Shown: positions 37,275 through 46,104 of the stretch, one piece after another | Layout of the letters: the number at the start of each line of letters is the position of its first letter | Position numbering within the stretch: position 1 is the first letter of the stretch | Source of the DNA: HGM20899 sp964615195 | Lineage (GTDB): Bacteria > Pseudomonadota > Gammaproteobacteria > Enterobacterales > Succinivibrionaceae | Direction: 5' to 3' | NCBI GenBank assembly: GCA_964615195.1 | Contig: CAZTNG010000002.1 | Coordinates: 1-64,000 of the forward strand | DNA: 64,000 nt | The notes under the pieces: model-generated | The model's input: only the letters and a program-made list of their open reading frames with translations | Database searches by the model: none | What the model was told of the DNA's origin: nothing | Translations under genes and position numbers: made by a program

Positions 37275-38075
37275 TTATTTGTTAACTAAGGGCATATTAT
37301 GTCTTATATCATCTACAAAGTTTAGATCAACATTAACACTTAAACTTTGAATCTCTGATTCTTTCTCTGCAATAGCAAGAATTTCGCCATTAGGATCAGC
37401 AATCAATGAATGACCATAACACTCATAACCATTTGAATTTTGGCCTGATAAATTTGCCCCTATTATATAAGATTGATTTTCTAAGGCTCTTGTTCTAAGT
37501 AACAATTCCCAATGTTTTTTCCCTGTTGATGCGGTAAATGCGGAAGGGACAACAATTATTGACGCCCCTTTTTTTCTTAACTTCATAAAATGAAGTGGAA
37601 ATCTCAAATCAAAGCATACACTTAATCCAACTAAAGCAAATGGAGTTTTTACAATAACAACCTTTTTTCCAGCTGTATACACACTAGATTCTGAATATTT
37701 TATACCATTTACATTAGCACAAAATAAATGATTTTTATTGTACTTTGCTAGAATTTCACCTTTGTTAGACAAAAATATTGAAGTGATGTAGTAATGCCCT
37801 AATTTTTCTGTTGGAATAGATCCCATAACCATAAAAACATTATATTTTTTAGCTAATAACTTCATCTTATCAAGAATCTTATATATAAAAATATCTTCAA
37901 TAATCTTCTTTACAGATTTCAAGTCTACAGCGTAGCCTAAAAAATTCTCTGGTAATACAACTAACGTATAATCAGATAATTCATTACTTATCTTCATTAA
38001 TTCTTTATCTATCAAATCTAAAGTCTTTTCATAACTTCTATTGCTAGATTTTAGTTCAATTGCAACTAATTTCAT
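37275..38075 (-). CDS. Carbon-nitrogen hydrolase of the Nit1/YbeM nitrilase family
   Basis: 266 residues. The Glu-Lys-Cys triad is visible: E in VVLPENFLG, K in YNKNHLF and C in GLSVCFDLRFP. Relatives are deaminated-glutathione amidases (Nit1), which repair a side product of transaminases; that activity here is inference from similarity. Its ATG directly follows the rng stop. In Vibrio and Shewanella a large yhdP gene sits between rng and nit; it is absent here. Confidence 0.88.
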   Translation of the reverse strand: MKLVAIELKSSNRSYEKTLDLIDKELMKISNELSDYTLVVLPENFLGYAVDLKSVKKIIEDIFIYKILDKMKLLAKKYNVFMVMGSIPTEKLGHYYITSIFLSNKGEILAKYNKNHLFCANVNGIKYSESSVYTAGKKVVIVKTPFALVGLSVCFDLRFPLHFMKLRKKGASIIVVPSAFTASTGKKHWELLLRTRALENQSYIIGANLSGQNSNGYECYGHSLIADPNGEILAIAEKESEIQSLSVNVDLNFVDDIRHNMPLVNK

Positions 38076-39545
38076 TTACATCATTACAACATCAAATTTT
38101 TCACGACGATATAGTGGTTCAGAGTGTATTTCAATTTGTTTTCCAATAAAAACTTCCAACTCTCCAACAGAGTGTTGCTCATCTAACATTAATGCATTAG
38201 CTACATCATTAGATGCATAAACAATAAACTTATCTGCCTTATATGCTCTATTTACACGTAAAACTTCACGTAAAATTTCATAGCATACGGATGAAATTGT
38301 TTTTACTGAACCTCTACCTTTACATTCAGGGCATTCACAACATAACAAATGGCCTAAACTTTCCCTAGTTCGTTTTCTAGTCATTTCCACTAGCCCCAAT
38401 TCAGAAAAGTTGCATACAGTTGTTTTTGCCCTATCTTTGCTTATTTCAGATAATAAAGAAGACATTACTCTTTCTCTATGAGTTTGTGATAGCATATCTA
38501 TAAAGTCAATAATTATAATTCCACCTAAATTTCTCAATCTTAATTGCCTTGCAATAGAACTCGTTGCTTCTAGGTTTGTATTAAATATCGTTTCTTCTAG
38601 ATTATGATGTCCAACAAAAGCTCCAGTATTTACATCAATAGTTGTCATTGCTTCTGTCTGATCAATAATAAGTGAACCTCCACTTTTTAGTTCCACTCTT
38701 CTTTCTAAAGCTCTTTGAATTTCATTTTCCACATCATATAAATCAAAAAGCGGAGTATTACCTTGATAATGTTCTATTTTATCCACCGCTTCAGGCACAA
38801 AATCACCACAAAATTTCGTTAATTCTATGTATGTAATCTTTGAATCCACCTTAATTTTGTCCAAGGATGTCCCTACAAAATCACGTAGCAACCTAAACTC
38901 TATAGATAAATCTTCATGTAAAAGAGTACCTGCTTTAACAGTTTTATAACTATTACGTATGTTTATCCACAACCTCTTCAAAAAATTAGCATCTTGAGCA
39001 AGTTCTTGTTCAGATACCCCATCAGCGGCTGTTCTCACAATAAAGCCACCCACAGATTTATCCACATATGCACCAATAATATTTTTTAGTCTTAATCTTT
39101 CTTGAGCATCATCAATTTTTTGAGACACTCCTACATGTGCACTATCTGGTATAAATACTAAATATCTAGAAGGTAAAGTAATATCCGTTGTTAATCTAGC
39201 ACCTTTTGTGCTAATTGGATCCTTTACAACTTGAACAAAAACATCTTGACCTTGACGTACCAAGCTAGATATATCTGCTGCTTTAAAATGTTCTTTTTCT
39301 TTTGGATTAACGCATTCTGTGTGGGGAACAATATCTGAAGCATGCAAAAAAGCTGCTTTATCATGTCCAATATCAACGAAAGCTGCCTGCATACCAGGCA
39401 AAACACGCATGACTTTACCTCTATAAATATTCCCAACCATACTTGCCGTAGATGATCTTTCAACATATATTTCTTGCAAAATTCCTTGCTCAACTAAAGC
39501 AACTCTTGTCTCAGAAGGTGTGACATTTACCAATAGTTCAATCAT
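38076..39545 (-). CDS. rng: Ribonuclease G
   Basis: 489 residues, same length as E. coli RNase G. S1 domain at about 35-125 (GNIYRGKVMRVLPGMQAAFVDIG), then the RNase E/G catalytic core with IDVNTGAFVG and IIIIDFIDM (Mg2+ Asp residues), and a CxxC zinc link (CPECKGRGS). It matures 16S rRNA 5' ends and decays some mRNAs. AAGG precedes the ATG. It follows maf in the conserved mreBCD-maf-rng order. Confidence 0.96.
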   Translation of the reverse strand: MIELLVNVTPSETRVALVEQGILQEIYVERSSTASMVGNIYRGKVMRVLPGMQAAFVDIGHDKAAFLHASDIVPHTECVNPKEKEHFKAADISSLVRQGQDVFVQVVKDPISTKGARLTTDITLPSRYLVFIPDSAHVGVSQKIDDAQERLRLKNIIGAYVDKSVGGFIVRTAADGVSEQELAQDANFLKRLWINIRNSYKTVKAGTLLHEDLSIEFRLLRDFVGTSLDKIKVDSKITYIELTKFCGDFVPEAVDKIEHYQGNTPLFDLYDVENEIQRALERRVELKSGGSLIIDQTEAMTTIDVNTGAFVGHHNLEETIFNTNLEATSSIARQLRLRNLGGIIIIDFIDMLSQTHRERVMSSLLSEISKDRAKTTVCNFSELGLVEMTRKRTRESLGHLLCCECPECKGRGSVKTISSVCYEILREVLRVNRAYKADKFIVYASNDVANALMLDEQHSVGELEVFIGKQIEIHSEPLYRREKFDVVMM

Positions 39546-39548
39546 AAT

Positions 39549-40121
39549 CTAAACCTTTAATAATTTTAATATCTCTTCTCTTACCTCTACTTGAGGTAAA
39601 CCAACGACAGAACTATAGCTTCCATTTAGTTTAGATACAAACATTCCTCCAATACCTTGAATAGCATAACCACCTGCTTTATCTATTGGTTCTTTTGAAA
39701 GCCAATACAATTTAATATCTTCATCACTTATGTATGACATTGTCACTTCTGTAGAAACAGTTTTCAATATTTGTTTATTTTTATAAAAAATTGCAAAGGA
39801 GGTAAAAACCACATGTGTCCTTAAACTTAAATCTTTCATCATTTTCATAAAATGATCAAAAGATTGTGGCTTGCCATATATTGTGTTACCGAGACTAACG
39901 ACAGTATCTGCACTTAAAACTAAGGAATTTGGATATAAACAAGCTACAGCCTCCCCTTTATTTAGGGCCATTGATTCAACGTAATCGGTTGGAGATTCTG
40001 ATATAAACCTTTGCCTTTCAATATAACTAGATTTAACTACTGTACAAGCAAAGCCCATATTTGATAACAACTCCAATCTTCTTGGAGACGATGAGGCTAA
40101 AATGATATTACTCAATTTCAA
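39549..40121 (-). CDS. maf: Maf/YhdE nucleotide pyrophosphatase
   Basis: 190 residues. Signature IILASSSPRRLELLSNMGF at the N-terminus, then SADTVVSLGNTIYGKP and DKAGGYAIQGIGGMFV. YhdE-type members hydrolyse dTTP/UTP and some modified nucleotides, a house-cleaning role. The start overlaps the mreD end by 4 nt, so it is in the mre operon. Confidence 0.94.
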   Translation of the reverse strand: MKLSNIILASSSPRRLELLSNMGFACTVVKSSYIERQRFISESPTDYVESMALNKGEAVACLYPNSLVLSADTVVSLGNTIYGKPQSFDHFMKMMKDLSLRTHVVFTSFAIFYKNKQILKTVSTEVTMSYISDEDIKLYWLSKEPIDKAGGYAIQGIGGMFVSKLNGSYSSVVGLPQVEVREEILKLLKV

Positions 40122-40615
40122 ACTGCTCTATTTGGTTCTACAATGAAATATAACATATTAAGAATACCACACATTATTGGCCACAACAGCAATGTCGATA
40201 GACAAGACCAAAACATATTGTAATCCACTGTTACAACACCAAAAATATGTTCTGTCCAAAATAGCAAAAACTGACCAATGAAATTGATTGTACCTACAAC
40301 TATTGTTTTTTGCAAAAGTGAATAAAAACCTATATTTTCAAATTGAGATGATACAATCCATGCCATAAACGCCATCGCAGCAGCATGAATTCCTAGTGTA
40401 GAACCCAACAAAATATCTAAGAATAAACCAGCTATCCAACTTACCCCAACGTTTACTCTCTCAGGCGTAAAAATAACCCAATACAAAACGACCATAGGTA
40501 CATAATTTGGAACGAAGTTATTAACAACAACGGGTAACCTTAAAAGTGACATAACTAATGCTATAGCAATAGATAACCATATTAAAAGAAAGCTTCCTGT
40601 GTTACGCATTATCAT
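40118..40615 (-). CDS. mreD: Rod-shape determining protein MreD
   Basis: 165 residues with about five membrane helices and little else. The family signature region (WIAGLFLDILLGSTLGIHAAAMAFMAWIV) is clear. It belongs to the elongasome with MreB, MreC, RodA and PBP2. AGGT lies 7 nt before the ATG, inside a 10-bp tandem repeat that also covers the mreC stop. Confidence 0.93.
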   Translation of the reverse strand: MIMRNTGSFLLIWLSIAIALVMSLLRLPVVVNNFVPNYVPMVVLYWVIFTPERVNVGVSWIAGLFLDILLGSTLGIHAAAMAFMAWIVSSQFENIGFYSLLQKTIVVGTINFIGQFLLFWTEHIFGVVTVDYNMFWSCLSTLLLWPIMCGILNMLYFIVEPNRAV

Positions 40616-40620
40616 TAGCT

Positions 40621-40652
40621 TTACCTATTTTTACCTATTTTTATCTATTTTT
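40621..40652. repeat. Three 10-bp tandem repeats across the mreC/mreD junction
   Basis: The unit ttacctattt occurs twice, then once as ttatctattt, plus two extra bases. The array covers the last codons and stop of mreC and the ribosome site of mreD. Each full unit carries AGGTAA on the coding strand, so copy number would alter the mreC C-terminus and the mreD ribosome site. Confidence 0.85.
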
Positions 40653-41557
40653 GATGAATTTGTATTTACCTTTACGTTAGCTCCTTCCATATCAGAATCC
40701 TTTTCATATTGATGAACAAACTCCGACTGCTCATCATCAGGCAATGAAACAAGTAACATATAACGCAATCTATCAAGTGCAGCTAAAGGTTGAGCTTTAA
40801 TTTCAGCAAATTGCATTCCTTCTTTTCGATCAAACATAGTTACTTTTGCTACAGGATAACCTTTAGGAAATTTACCACCCAATCCTGATGTTATTAATAT
40901 ATCTCCAACTTTTATATCGACATTTCGAGGCATATTAACAATATTTAATTCATTTACGATACCAGTACCAGAGGCAATTGCTCTTATACCATTTCGCATA
41001 ACAACAACTGGAATTGCATGATTTTGATCTGAAATTAAAAGAACTCTACTCACTGTCGACGCGACGCTGATCACCTGGCCAACTACACCATCTTCGTTAA
41101 TAACAGGTTGTCCTTCATAAACTCCATCATCTTCGCCTCTATTTATCATAATAGTTAGCGAAAATGGATTACTGTCAACCATCATTATTTCTGCACCTAT
41201 TTTTTTATAAGAACTTCTAATAGGTGAATTATTTAGTCTTCTTAGTTGGTCATTATCTTCAACAAGGCTATCAAAACTAAGAAGATCCGTTCTCATCTCA
41301 GAAATCTGATTTCGTAAAAACTTGTTCTCTTCTAAAAGCTCTTGATAAGAATATAATCTATCTGAAATATTATATGAAATTGAAGCTGGAGCATCAGCTA
41401 AATAAAAAACTGGAGTTAGGTAGCTTTCAACATAATATCGAAGGCTTTTAAACATATTAAAATGAGTATCACACACAATTAATATAAGTGACAGCAAACC
41501 AGATAAAATGAATCTTGTATTCGCTGTCATTCCTGTAAAACCTATTTTTTCACTCAT
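40631..41557 (-). CDS. mreC: Rod-shape determining protein MreC
   Basis: 308 residues. A short cytoplasmic tail and membrane helix (FILSGLLSLILIVCDTHF) precede a coiled coil (about 70-100) and two periplasmic beta domains with INRGEDDGVYEGQPVI, GVVGQVISV and SGLGGKFPKGYPVAKV. It bridges MreB to the wall-synthesis enzymes. The C-terminal tail is short and repeat-derived. It lies 17 nt downstream of mreB. Confidence 0.95.
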   Translation of the reverse strand: MSEKIGFTGMTANTRFILSGLLSLILIVCDTHFNMFKSLRYYVESYLTPVFYLADAPASISYNISDRLYSYQELLEENKFLRNQISEMRTDLLSFDSLVEDNDQLRRLNNSPIRSSYKKIGAEIMMVDSNPFSLTIMINRGEDDGVYEGQPVINEDGVVGQVISVASTVSRVLLISDQNHAIPVVVMRNGIRAIASGTGIVNELNIVNMPRNVDIKVGDILITSGLGGKFPKGYPVAKVTMFDRKEGMQFAEIKAQPLAALDRLRYMLLVSLPDDEQSEFVHQYEKDSDMEGANVKVNTNSSKIDKNR

Positions 41558-41574
41558 TGTATTTTAACTAGAAA

Positions 41575-42636
41575 CTATTCAAAAAGAGATATACCCTTAG
41601 AATCAAACATTTCTAAAGCTCTACCACCACCTAAGGCTACACACGATAGCGGATCATTAGCGATTCTTACACTAACTTTAGTTTCAGTGCTAAGTATTTT
41701 ATCAATATTACGTAGCAATGCACCACCGCCTGTTATTATCATTCCAGAATTTGAAATATCTGCTGATAGTTCAGGAGGTGCATTATTCAATGCTGTAGCT
41801 ACAGCAGTAATAACATTTTTTAATGGGTCTCTAAGCGCTTCTTGAATTTCTGTTGAAGTGATGGTAATTGACCTAGGAGCTTGTTCAACCAAACTTTGCC
41901 CCCTTATTTCCATAGATCTTTTTTCGTCATCTTCGTCTTCCACAGCACAACCGATTTCTATCTTTATTTTTTCTGCAGTCACTTCACCTATTTCTAAGCG
42001 GTGTTTCTCACGGATATATCTTACAATTGCCTGGTCAAACTTATCTCCACCAGTTCTAACAGAAGAAGCGTATACAATGCCACTCAACGCTATAATTGCG
42101 ACTTCCGTGGTACCTCCGCCGATATCAATAACCATAGAACCTCTTGCTTCAGTAACGGGAAGTTCTGCACCTACTGCAGCAGCCATTGGTTCTGTAATTA
42201 AGAAAACTTCTCTCGCACCAGAACGAATTACTGAATTTCTAATTGCATTTCTTTCTACTGGAGTTGAACCGTAAGGCACACAAACAAGAACCCTAGGAGC
42301 ACCTTTTATAAAACTCAAAAATCTACTAGTTTTAGAAACTATGGTTCGCATAAATTCTTCAAGCATTCTTTCAGTATACTGACAATCAGCTATAACTCCA
42401 TCTTTCATTGGCCTTATAACCTTAATATTATCAGGTGCCTTACCTAACATTTCCTTTGCTTTTTTACCTACGGCTAAAGGTATTGAATTTCTATTTCTAG
42501 AACGTTCATCCTTTATTGCAACAACTGAAGGCTCATTAAGTACAATTCCTTGTGACTTAACATAAATTAGTGTATTTGCTGTACCTAGGTCTATTGACAG
42601 ATCGTTAGAAAAAAGGCCTCTAAGTTTTTTAAACAT
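41575..42636 (-). CDS. mreB: Rod-shape determining actin-like protein MreB
   Basis: 353 residues. Actin-fold motifs: phosphate 1 loop IDLGTANTLIYV, phosphate 2 IDIGGGTTEVAIIAL and adenosine loop GMIITGGGALLRNID. The N-terminal FKKLRGLFSND is the membrane-binding amphipathic helix of gammaproteobacterial MreB. It forms filaments that guide lateral wall growth. First gene of mreBCD-maf-rng-nit-tldD, which may be one long unit. Confidence 0.97.
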   Translation of the reverse strand: MFKKLRGLFSNDLSIDLGTANTLIYVKSQGIVLNEPSVVAIKDERSRNRNSIPLAVGKKAKEMLGKAPDNIKVIRPMKDGVIADCQYTERMLEEFMRTIVSKTSRFLSFIKGAPRVLVCVPYGSTPVERNAIRNSVIRSGAREVFLITEPMAAAVGAELPVTEARGSMVIDIGGGTTEVAIIALSGIVYASSVRTGGDKFDQAIVRYIREKHRLEIGEVTAEKIKIEIGCAVEDEDDEKRSMEIRGQSLVEQAPRSITITSTEIQEALRDPLKNVITAVATALNNAPPELSADISNSGMIITGGGALLRNIDKILSTETKVSVRIANDPLSCVALGGGRALEMFDSKGISLFE

Positions 42637-42726
42637 ATCGAAGAATCCAGATATTTTATATTTCTAAATGCATGAACATTACGCAAAGGGTAAACCACCA
42701 AACAATACGAATGCCAATTCTAGAAG

Positions 42727-42735
42727 ATTATAACA
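42727..42735 (-). promoter_or_regulatory. Extended -10 promoter of the mreB operon
   Basis: On the minus strand TGTTATAAT is a perfect extended -10 element (TGnTATAAT), with no clear -35. It predicts a start near 42720 and a leader of about 84 nt before mreB. It lies in the 171-bp gap after mshP, where no mshQ or other gene is visible. Confidence 0.55.
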
Positions 42736-42807
42736 TAATCAAACATTAAATACGTACATTTGCATAGTATAAATAATGATCTTCATAACCTATTTTACTT
42801 AAATTAT

Positions 42808-43350
42808 CTAGAATGTATCTCTCCATCTTACATCGGTAGCCGTTGTAGTAATATGTCTAGTTAAATTATAGTACCTATTCCCCTCGGAGTTATCATTGAA
42901 AGGTACCTCACATATAGCTTCAGAATCAATAATATATTCATATTTCACGTCTGCATAACTATCAGAAGAATTCAAATCCTTAACTAAAATACTAAGTTTA
43001 TTAATATAACATCCACTATAAACAACACTACAAAAATTTTGGTCATTATTACCTTTACAGTTATCAATCAAAACTAACGCTGAGCTTTTATAATTTTCAG
43101 GGCCTTTCCCTATACCCCATATTGCTGATTCACTCGAATTAGCAGTATTTGGGAAAAACAAAGCTGCTAACGCAAATTCAGTACCACTACGGGCTAATGC
43201 ATCTGCTTGTGTACCCAATACTGAAGTCAATTGAGTTTGATTAGAGCCTATTATTAATCTAGATACTATTGCTATTAATGAAGTGAAAACTAATATAACA
43301 AAAACAGCAGTAATCAGCATTGATCCTTTTTTAAAAGTGTTATGGAGCAT
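42808..43350 (-). CDS. mshP: MSHA pilus biogenesis protein MshP
   Basis: 180 residues from ATG 43350, which has GGAGG 6 nt upstream; an in-frame TTG at 43356 abuts that site. A PilX-like N-terminus: KKG|SMLITAVFVILVFTSLIAIVSRLI, without Glu5, then ALARSGTEFALAALF, the MshP signature. It is a minor pilin-like subunit, last gene of this msh cluster. The start overlaps the end of mshO. The mshQ gene that normally follows is absent. Confidence 0.88.
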   Translation of the reverse strand: MLHNTFKKGSMLITAVFVILVFTSLIAIVSRLIIGSNQTQLTSVLGTQADALARSGTEFALAALFFPNTANSSESAIWGIGKGPENYKSSALVLIDNCKGNNDQNFCSVVYSGCYINKLSILVKDLNSSDSYADVKYEYIIDSEAICEVPFNDNSEGNRYYNLTRHITTTATDVRWRDTF

Positions 43351-44173
43351 TACCAACCTCCATCATTTGACTTACACTCATTGATTGACCTTTAGATGTA
43401 GTCAAAAGGCCTATTAAAATTGAATTTTGATTACTTGCGTTTAATGATACATAACTATTACTCTGTTTGACCATATTGAACATCATACCTTGGACAAGAT
43501 ACCTATCACTATTCAAACTACTACCACAAACTAAAGAATTATTAACAAATGATCCGTCTGTATCTGGAACATATGTTCCACAATCATAATACAAATTATT
43601 AGATTCAACATAATACCTTCTATAACTGCATGAATCTATTATATAAGCTCTATTGGCATTCGATATGGAAGAATTAAATACAGAAGGAGTACCGTCAAGT
43701 GTTACAATGACAAGTCCCTTTGATTCATAAAAGTCTTCAATTTTTTTTATTTTTATTTGCTTAAGATATTTATTAGAGTCAATTATCGCCAATTTTTGTT
43801 CGTACGTGTTACCAGCCAATAGTGGGCACGAATCTTTCGAATGAAAAATATCATTTACCTGTTTTTGACTTACAGACAAAACGATTTCTGAAGGAGAAGC
43901 TTTAATTATTCGATAAGTACCTATAGGTTGTACAAACTCTAAATATTTATTTGATTTTACATTGATTTGATATGGAATTGACATCGAAATTTGTCTTTGT
44001 ATTCTTAACATTACGTTTCTTGTATAACTTGCTAACTCAACCCTAGCAACTGTATCGCCAAAAAACTCAGCTCCCATTCCAATAAAAGATACCACACTTA
44101 TTGCAGAGATTCCTAAAAGGATCATACACACAACTAATTCAATTAAGGTAAAACCTCTTTTTATATTCATCAA
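43340..44173 (-). CDS. mshO: MSHA minor pilin MshO
   Basis: 277 residues. The prepilin site KRG|FTLIELVVCMILLGISAISVVSFIGMGAEFFGDTVAR has Glu5 and the long hydrophobic helix. A globular domain with several Cys follows. MshO is a PilW/GspJ-like minor pilin thought to sit at the pilus tip. Starts within the stop of mshD (two adjacent ATGs, 44173 and 44170). Confidence 0.88.
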   Translation of the reverse strand: MMNIKRGFTLIELVVCMILLGISAISVVSFIGMGAEFFGDTVARVELASYTRNVMLRIQRQISMSIPYQINVKSNKYLEFVQPIGTYRIIKASPSEIVLSVSQKQVNDIFHSKDSCPLLAGNTYEQKLAIIDSNKYLKQIKIKKIEDFYESKGLVIVTLDGTPSVFNSSISNANRAYIIDSCSYRRYYVESNNLYYDCGTYVPDTDGSFVNNSLVCGSSLNSDRYLVQGMMFNMVKQSNSYVSLNASNQNSILIGLLTTSKGQSMSVSQMMEVGNAP

Positions 44174-44937
44174 TAATTACCTCTTAGCATTCTGTATTTA
44201 TAAATGCTTCCTTGAGGAGTTACTATTGCCAAATCTACAGTTTTAATTTGAGCAAATGGATAAACACCATTTACCAAAATGGGAGATTTCAAAATTCCTA
44301 AATAGTCTTTCCCATTAATTGTGGTCACAGAAGGATTTTGCGAAACATGAATATAAACATAAAAATCTTTATACGCAACATCATATAATTCAACAACACT
44401 TTTTTGGCTATCAATCCAATCTCCAAAAACAGCTGTTGTAAAAAATGAAGCCTGAATTATGCATTTAGATGTGGAATTTCCACATAATTCTAAATTACCA
44501 CCACATAAATTTTTAACATCATTACTTCCCTTAGAGCATAGCAAATTGGTATCAAAATCATCTACATCGTTAAAACCATCAGGAGTAGTAGATTCTTTTT
44601 CATTTGGCGTATCTGGACCAAATTCACTTGGTTTGGAACAATCTACATTTGGACAAAGCTTCAAACTATCACTACTTACACCTACACTAGATTCTCCACA
44701 CCTACATTCACTCCCATTATGATCTGAATTTTCATCATATGAAACAGCATAAATACGAGATATTACATGATCTGCTAGCATTGATGCTTTAGCTTCAAAA
44801 ATTGGATTTATAGATGCTTCCCTAAATGAGAAAAAGACTGAAATAATACCAGACAAGGCTATAGAAATTATAACTAACCCAAGGATCACTTCGATTAACG
44901 TAAAACCTTTTAAAAAATATCCATGCCTCATTTCCAT
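44170..44937 (-). CDS. mshD: MSHA minor pilin MshD
   Basis: 255 residues from ATG 44937, preceded by AAGGAAG at 6 nt. Prepilin site LKG|FTLIEVILGLVIISIALSGIISVFF, with Glu5. The domain is Cys-rich (CRCGE, CPNVDC), and INPIFEAKASMLADHVISRI matches the MshD helix. It is likely a PilV/GspI-like minor pilin. It overlaps the end of mshC. Confidence 0.88.
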   Translation of the reverse strand: MEMRHGYFLKGFTLIEVILGLVIISIALSGIISVFFSFREASINPIFEAKASMLADHVISRIYAVSYDENSDHNGSECRCGESSVGVSSDSLKLCPNVDCSKPSEFGPDTPNEKESTTPDGFNDVDDFDTNLLCSKGSNDVKNLCGGNLELCGNSTSKCIIQASFFTTAVFGDWIDSQKSVVELYDVAYKDFYVYIHVSQNPSVTTINGKDYLGILKSPILVNGVYPFAQIKTVDLAIVTPQGSIYKYRMLRGNY

Positions 44938-45389
44938 GAAATACTTCCTTCTTGAGTTATTGATACAGTACAATAAAACTCTGAATCAACACCATTAATT
45001 TTAATCGACTTCGTACCATCAATGGAAGGAATATTAGAACTACTCATTGGAGACAATTGACCCAATCCATTAAATTTAATTTTAGATTCCGTCAAAGACA
45101 TTGTGCTTAGCATTACTGGATTATGCCATTTGCTTTTATCATTACATTCAGTACTTAAACAATAACCAAAACCATCAACCGAACTTATAAAATAAACGTC
45201 AGTGGTTACACCTTGATTAATGTTAATATTTTGAACTTCTCTCAATAAAGCTGATGCCTCACGACAATATTGATAGTGATCAGAGGATCTAGATGAAAGA
45301 TTAGCAGCTGCATATGCTGATAAAATACCAATTATCAACATTACACAAACAAATTCAATTAACGTAAATCCTCTGATATATTTTATCAT
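44928..45389 (-). CDS. mshC: MSHA minor pilin MshC
   Basis: 153 residues. The leader MIKYIRG| precedes FTLIEFVCVMLIIGILSAYAAANLSSRS. It has an aromatic residue next to Glu5 and a GspH-like globular part with Cys pairs. MshC is a FimT/GspH-like minor pilin of the MSHA system. It lies 4 nt downstream of the main pilin gene. Confidence 0.87.
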   Translation of the reverse strand: MIKYIRGFTLIEFVCVMLIIGILSAYAAANLSSRSSDHYQYCREASALLREVQNININQGVTTDVYFISSVDGFGYCLSTECNDKSKWHNPVMLSTMSLTESKIKFNGLGQLSPMSSSNIPSIDGTKSIKINGVDSEFYCTVSITQEGSISWK

Positions 45390-45393
45390 TATA

Positions 45394-46086
45394 TTAATCT
45401 GATTCTGAATTAATGTGTGGTGTTATCAAACCTAAAGCAGGAGTATAAGTAAAACTCATGTACGATGTTGTAGAATTATTAGGGTCCTTATACTGACCAT
45501 TATCACCTTTTTGTAAAGACAATACTAAATAGTAATGGCATGTACCATAATTAGCAACAGAACTTCCATTTACACTACCTTGGCTATAAGAAATAAAATA
45601 CTTATAATCACTAGAACTATTATTTAAATCAGAAGTACTAATTGTAGCTTTAGGAGGATTTTGAAGCATCTTTTCCCAAATATCCAAACATCTTTGTTCT
45701 GTTAATCCTGATGTATAATAGTTTGCAGTTTCTGCATTAATACTAGGCATGCTTGCACCAGCAGTTGTGGCTGCTATAGGGTATCCAGGGCTCATAGATC
45801 CATCTTCAATTTTAGAATTAGACGGCGTAGTAAGATAAAATCTGTTTCCATCATAAAGCGTACTGTTAACTTCACTAACCTTTTGTCGTCCTTTAGCCTC
45901 CCATTGAGCTCGGATTAGCAAAATCCCAGTTGCAAAATTACCAGACACACCTTCAACACTTGCTTTTTTAGCTTCTTCTGTTACATCTAAAAATCTTGGC
46001 AAAGCTGTTGCAGCCAAAATACCTAATATAACAATTACTATGATAAGTTCAATGAGAGTAAAACCCTTATTCATAAGACTTTTCAT
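45394..46086 (-). CDS. mshB: MSHA type IV pilin, MshB-like; only candidate major pilin
   Basis: 230 residues. The leader MKSLMNKG| precedes FTLIELIIVIVILGILAATALPRFLDVTEEAKKASVEGV, then GNFATGILLIRAQWEAKG, which I associate with MshB rather than MshA. Two Cys near the C-terminus (QRCLDIW, GTCHYY) can form the pilin disulphide loop. In Vibrio mshB and mshA stand side by side; here there is only this gene between mshF and mshC. It may serve as the major subunit (inference). AAGGA precedes the ATG by 7 nt. Confidence 0.82.
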   Translation of the reverse strand: MKSLMNKGFTLIELIIVIVILGILAATALPRFLDVTEEAKKASVEGVSGNFATGILLIRAQWEAKGRQKVSEVNSTLYDGNRFYLTTPSNSKIEDGSMSPGYPIAATTAGASMPSINAETANYYTSGLTEQRCLDIWEKMLQNPPKATISTSDLNNSSSDYKYFISYSQGSVNGSSVANYGTCHYYLVLSLQKGDNGQYKDPNNSTTSYMSFTYTPALGLITPHINSESD

Positions 46087-46104
46087 TTATCAATCCTTAA
46101 TTTT

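Noticed and set aside
41858..42274. 138-codon plus-strand open frame inside mreB
   Set aside because: Antisense shadow of a highly conserved gene; hydrophobic low-information translation and no ribosome site.
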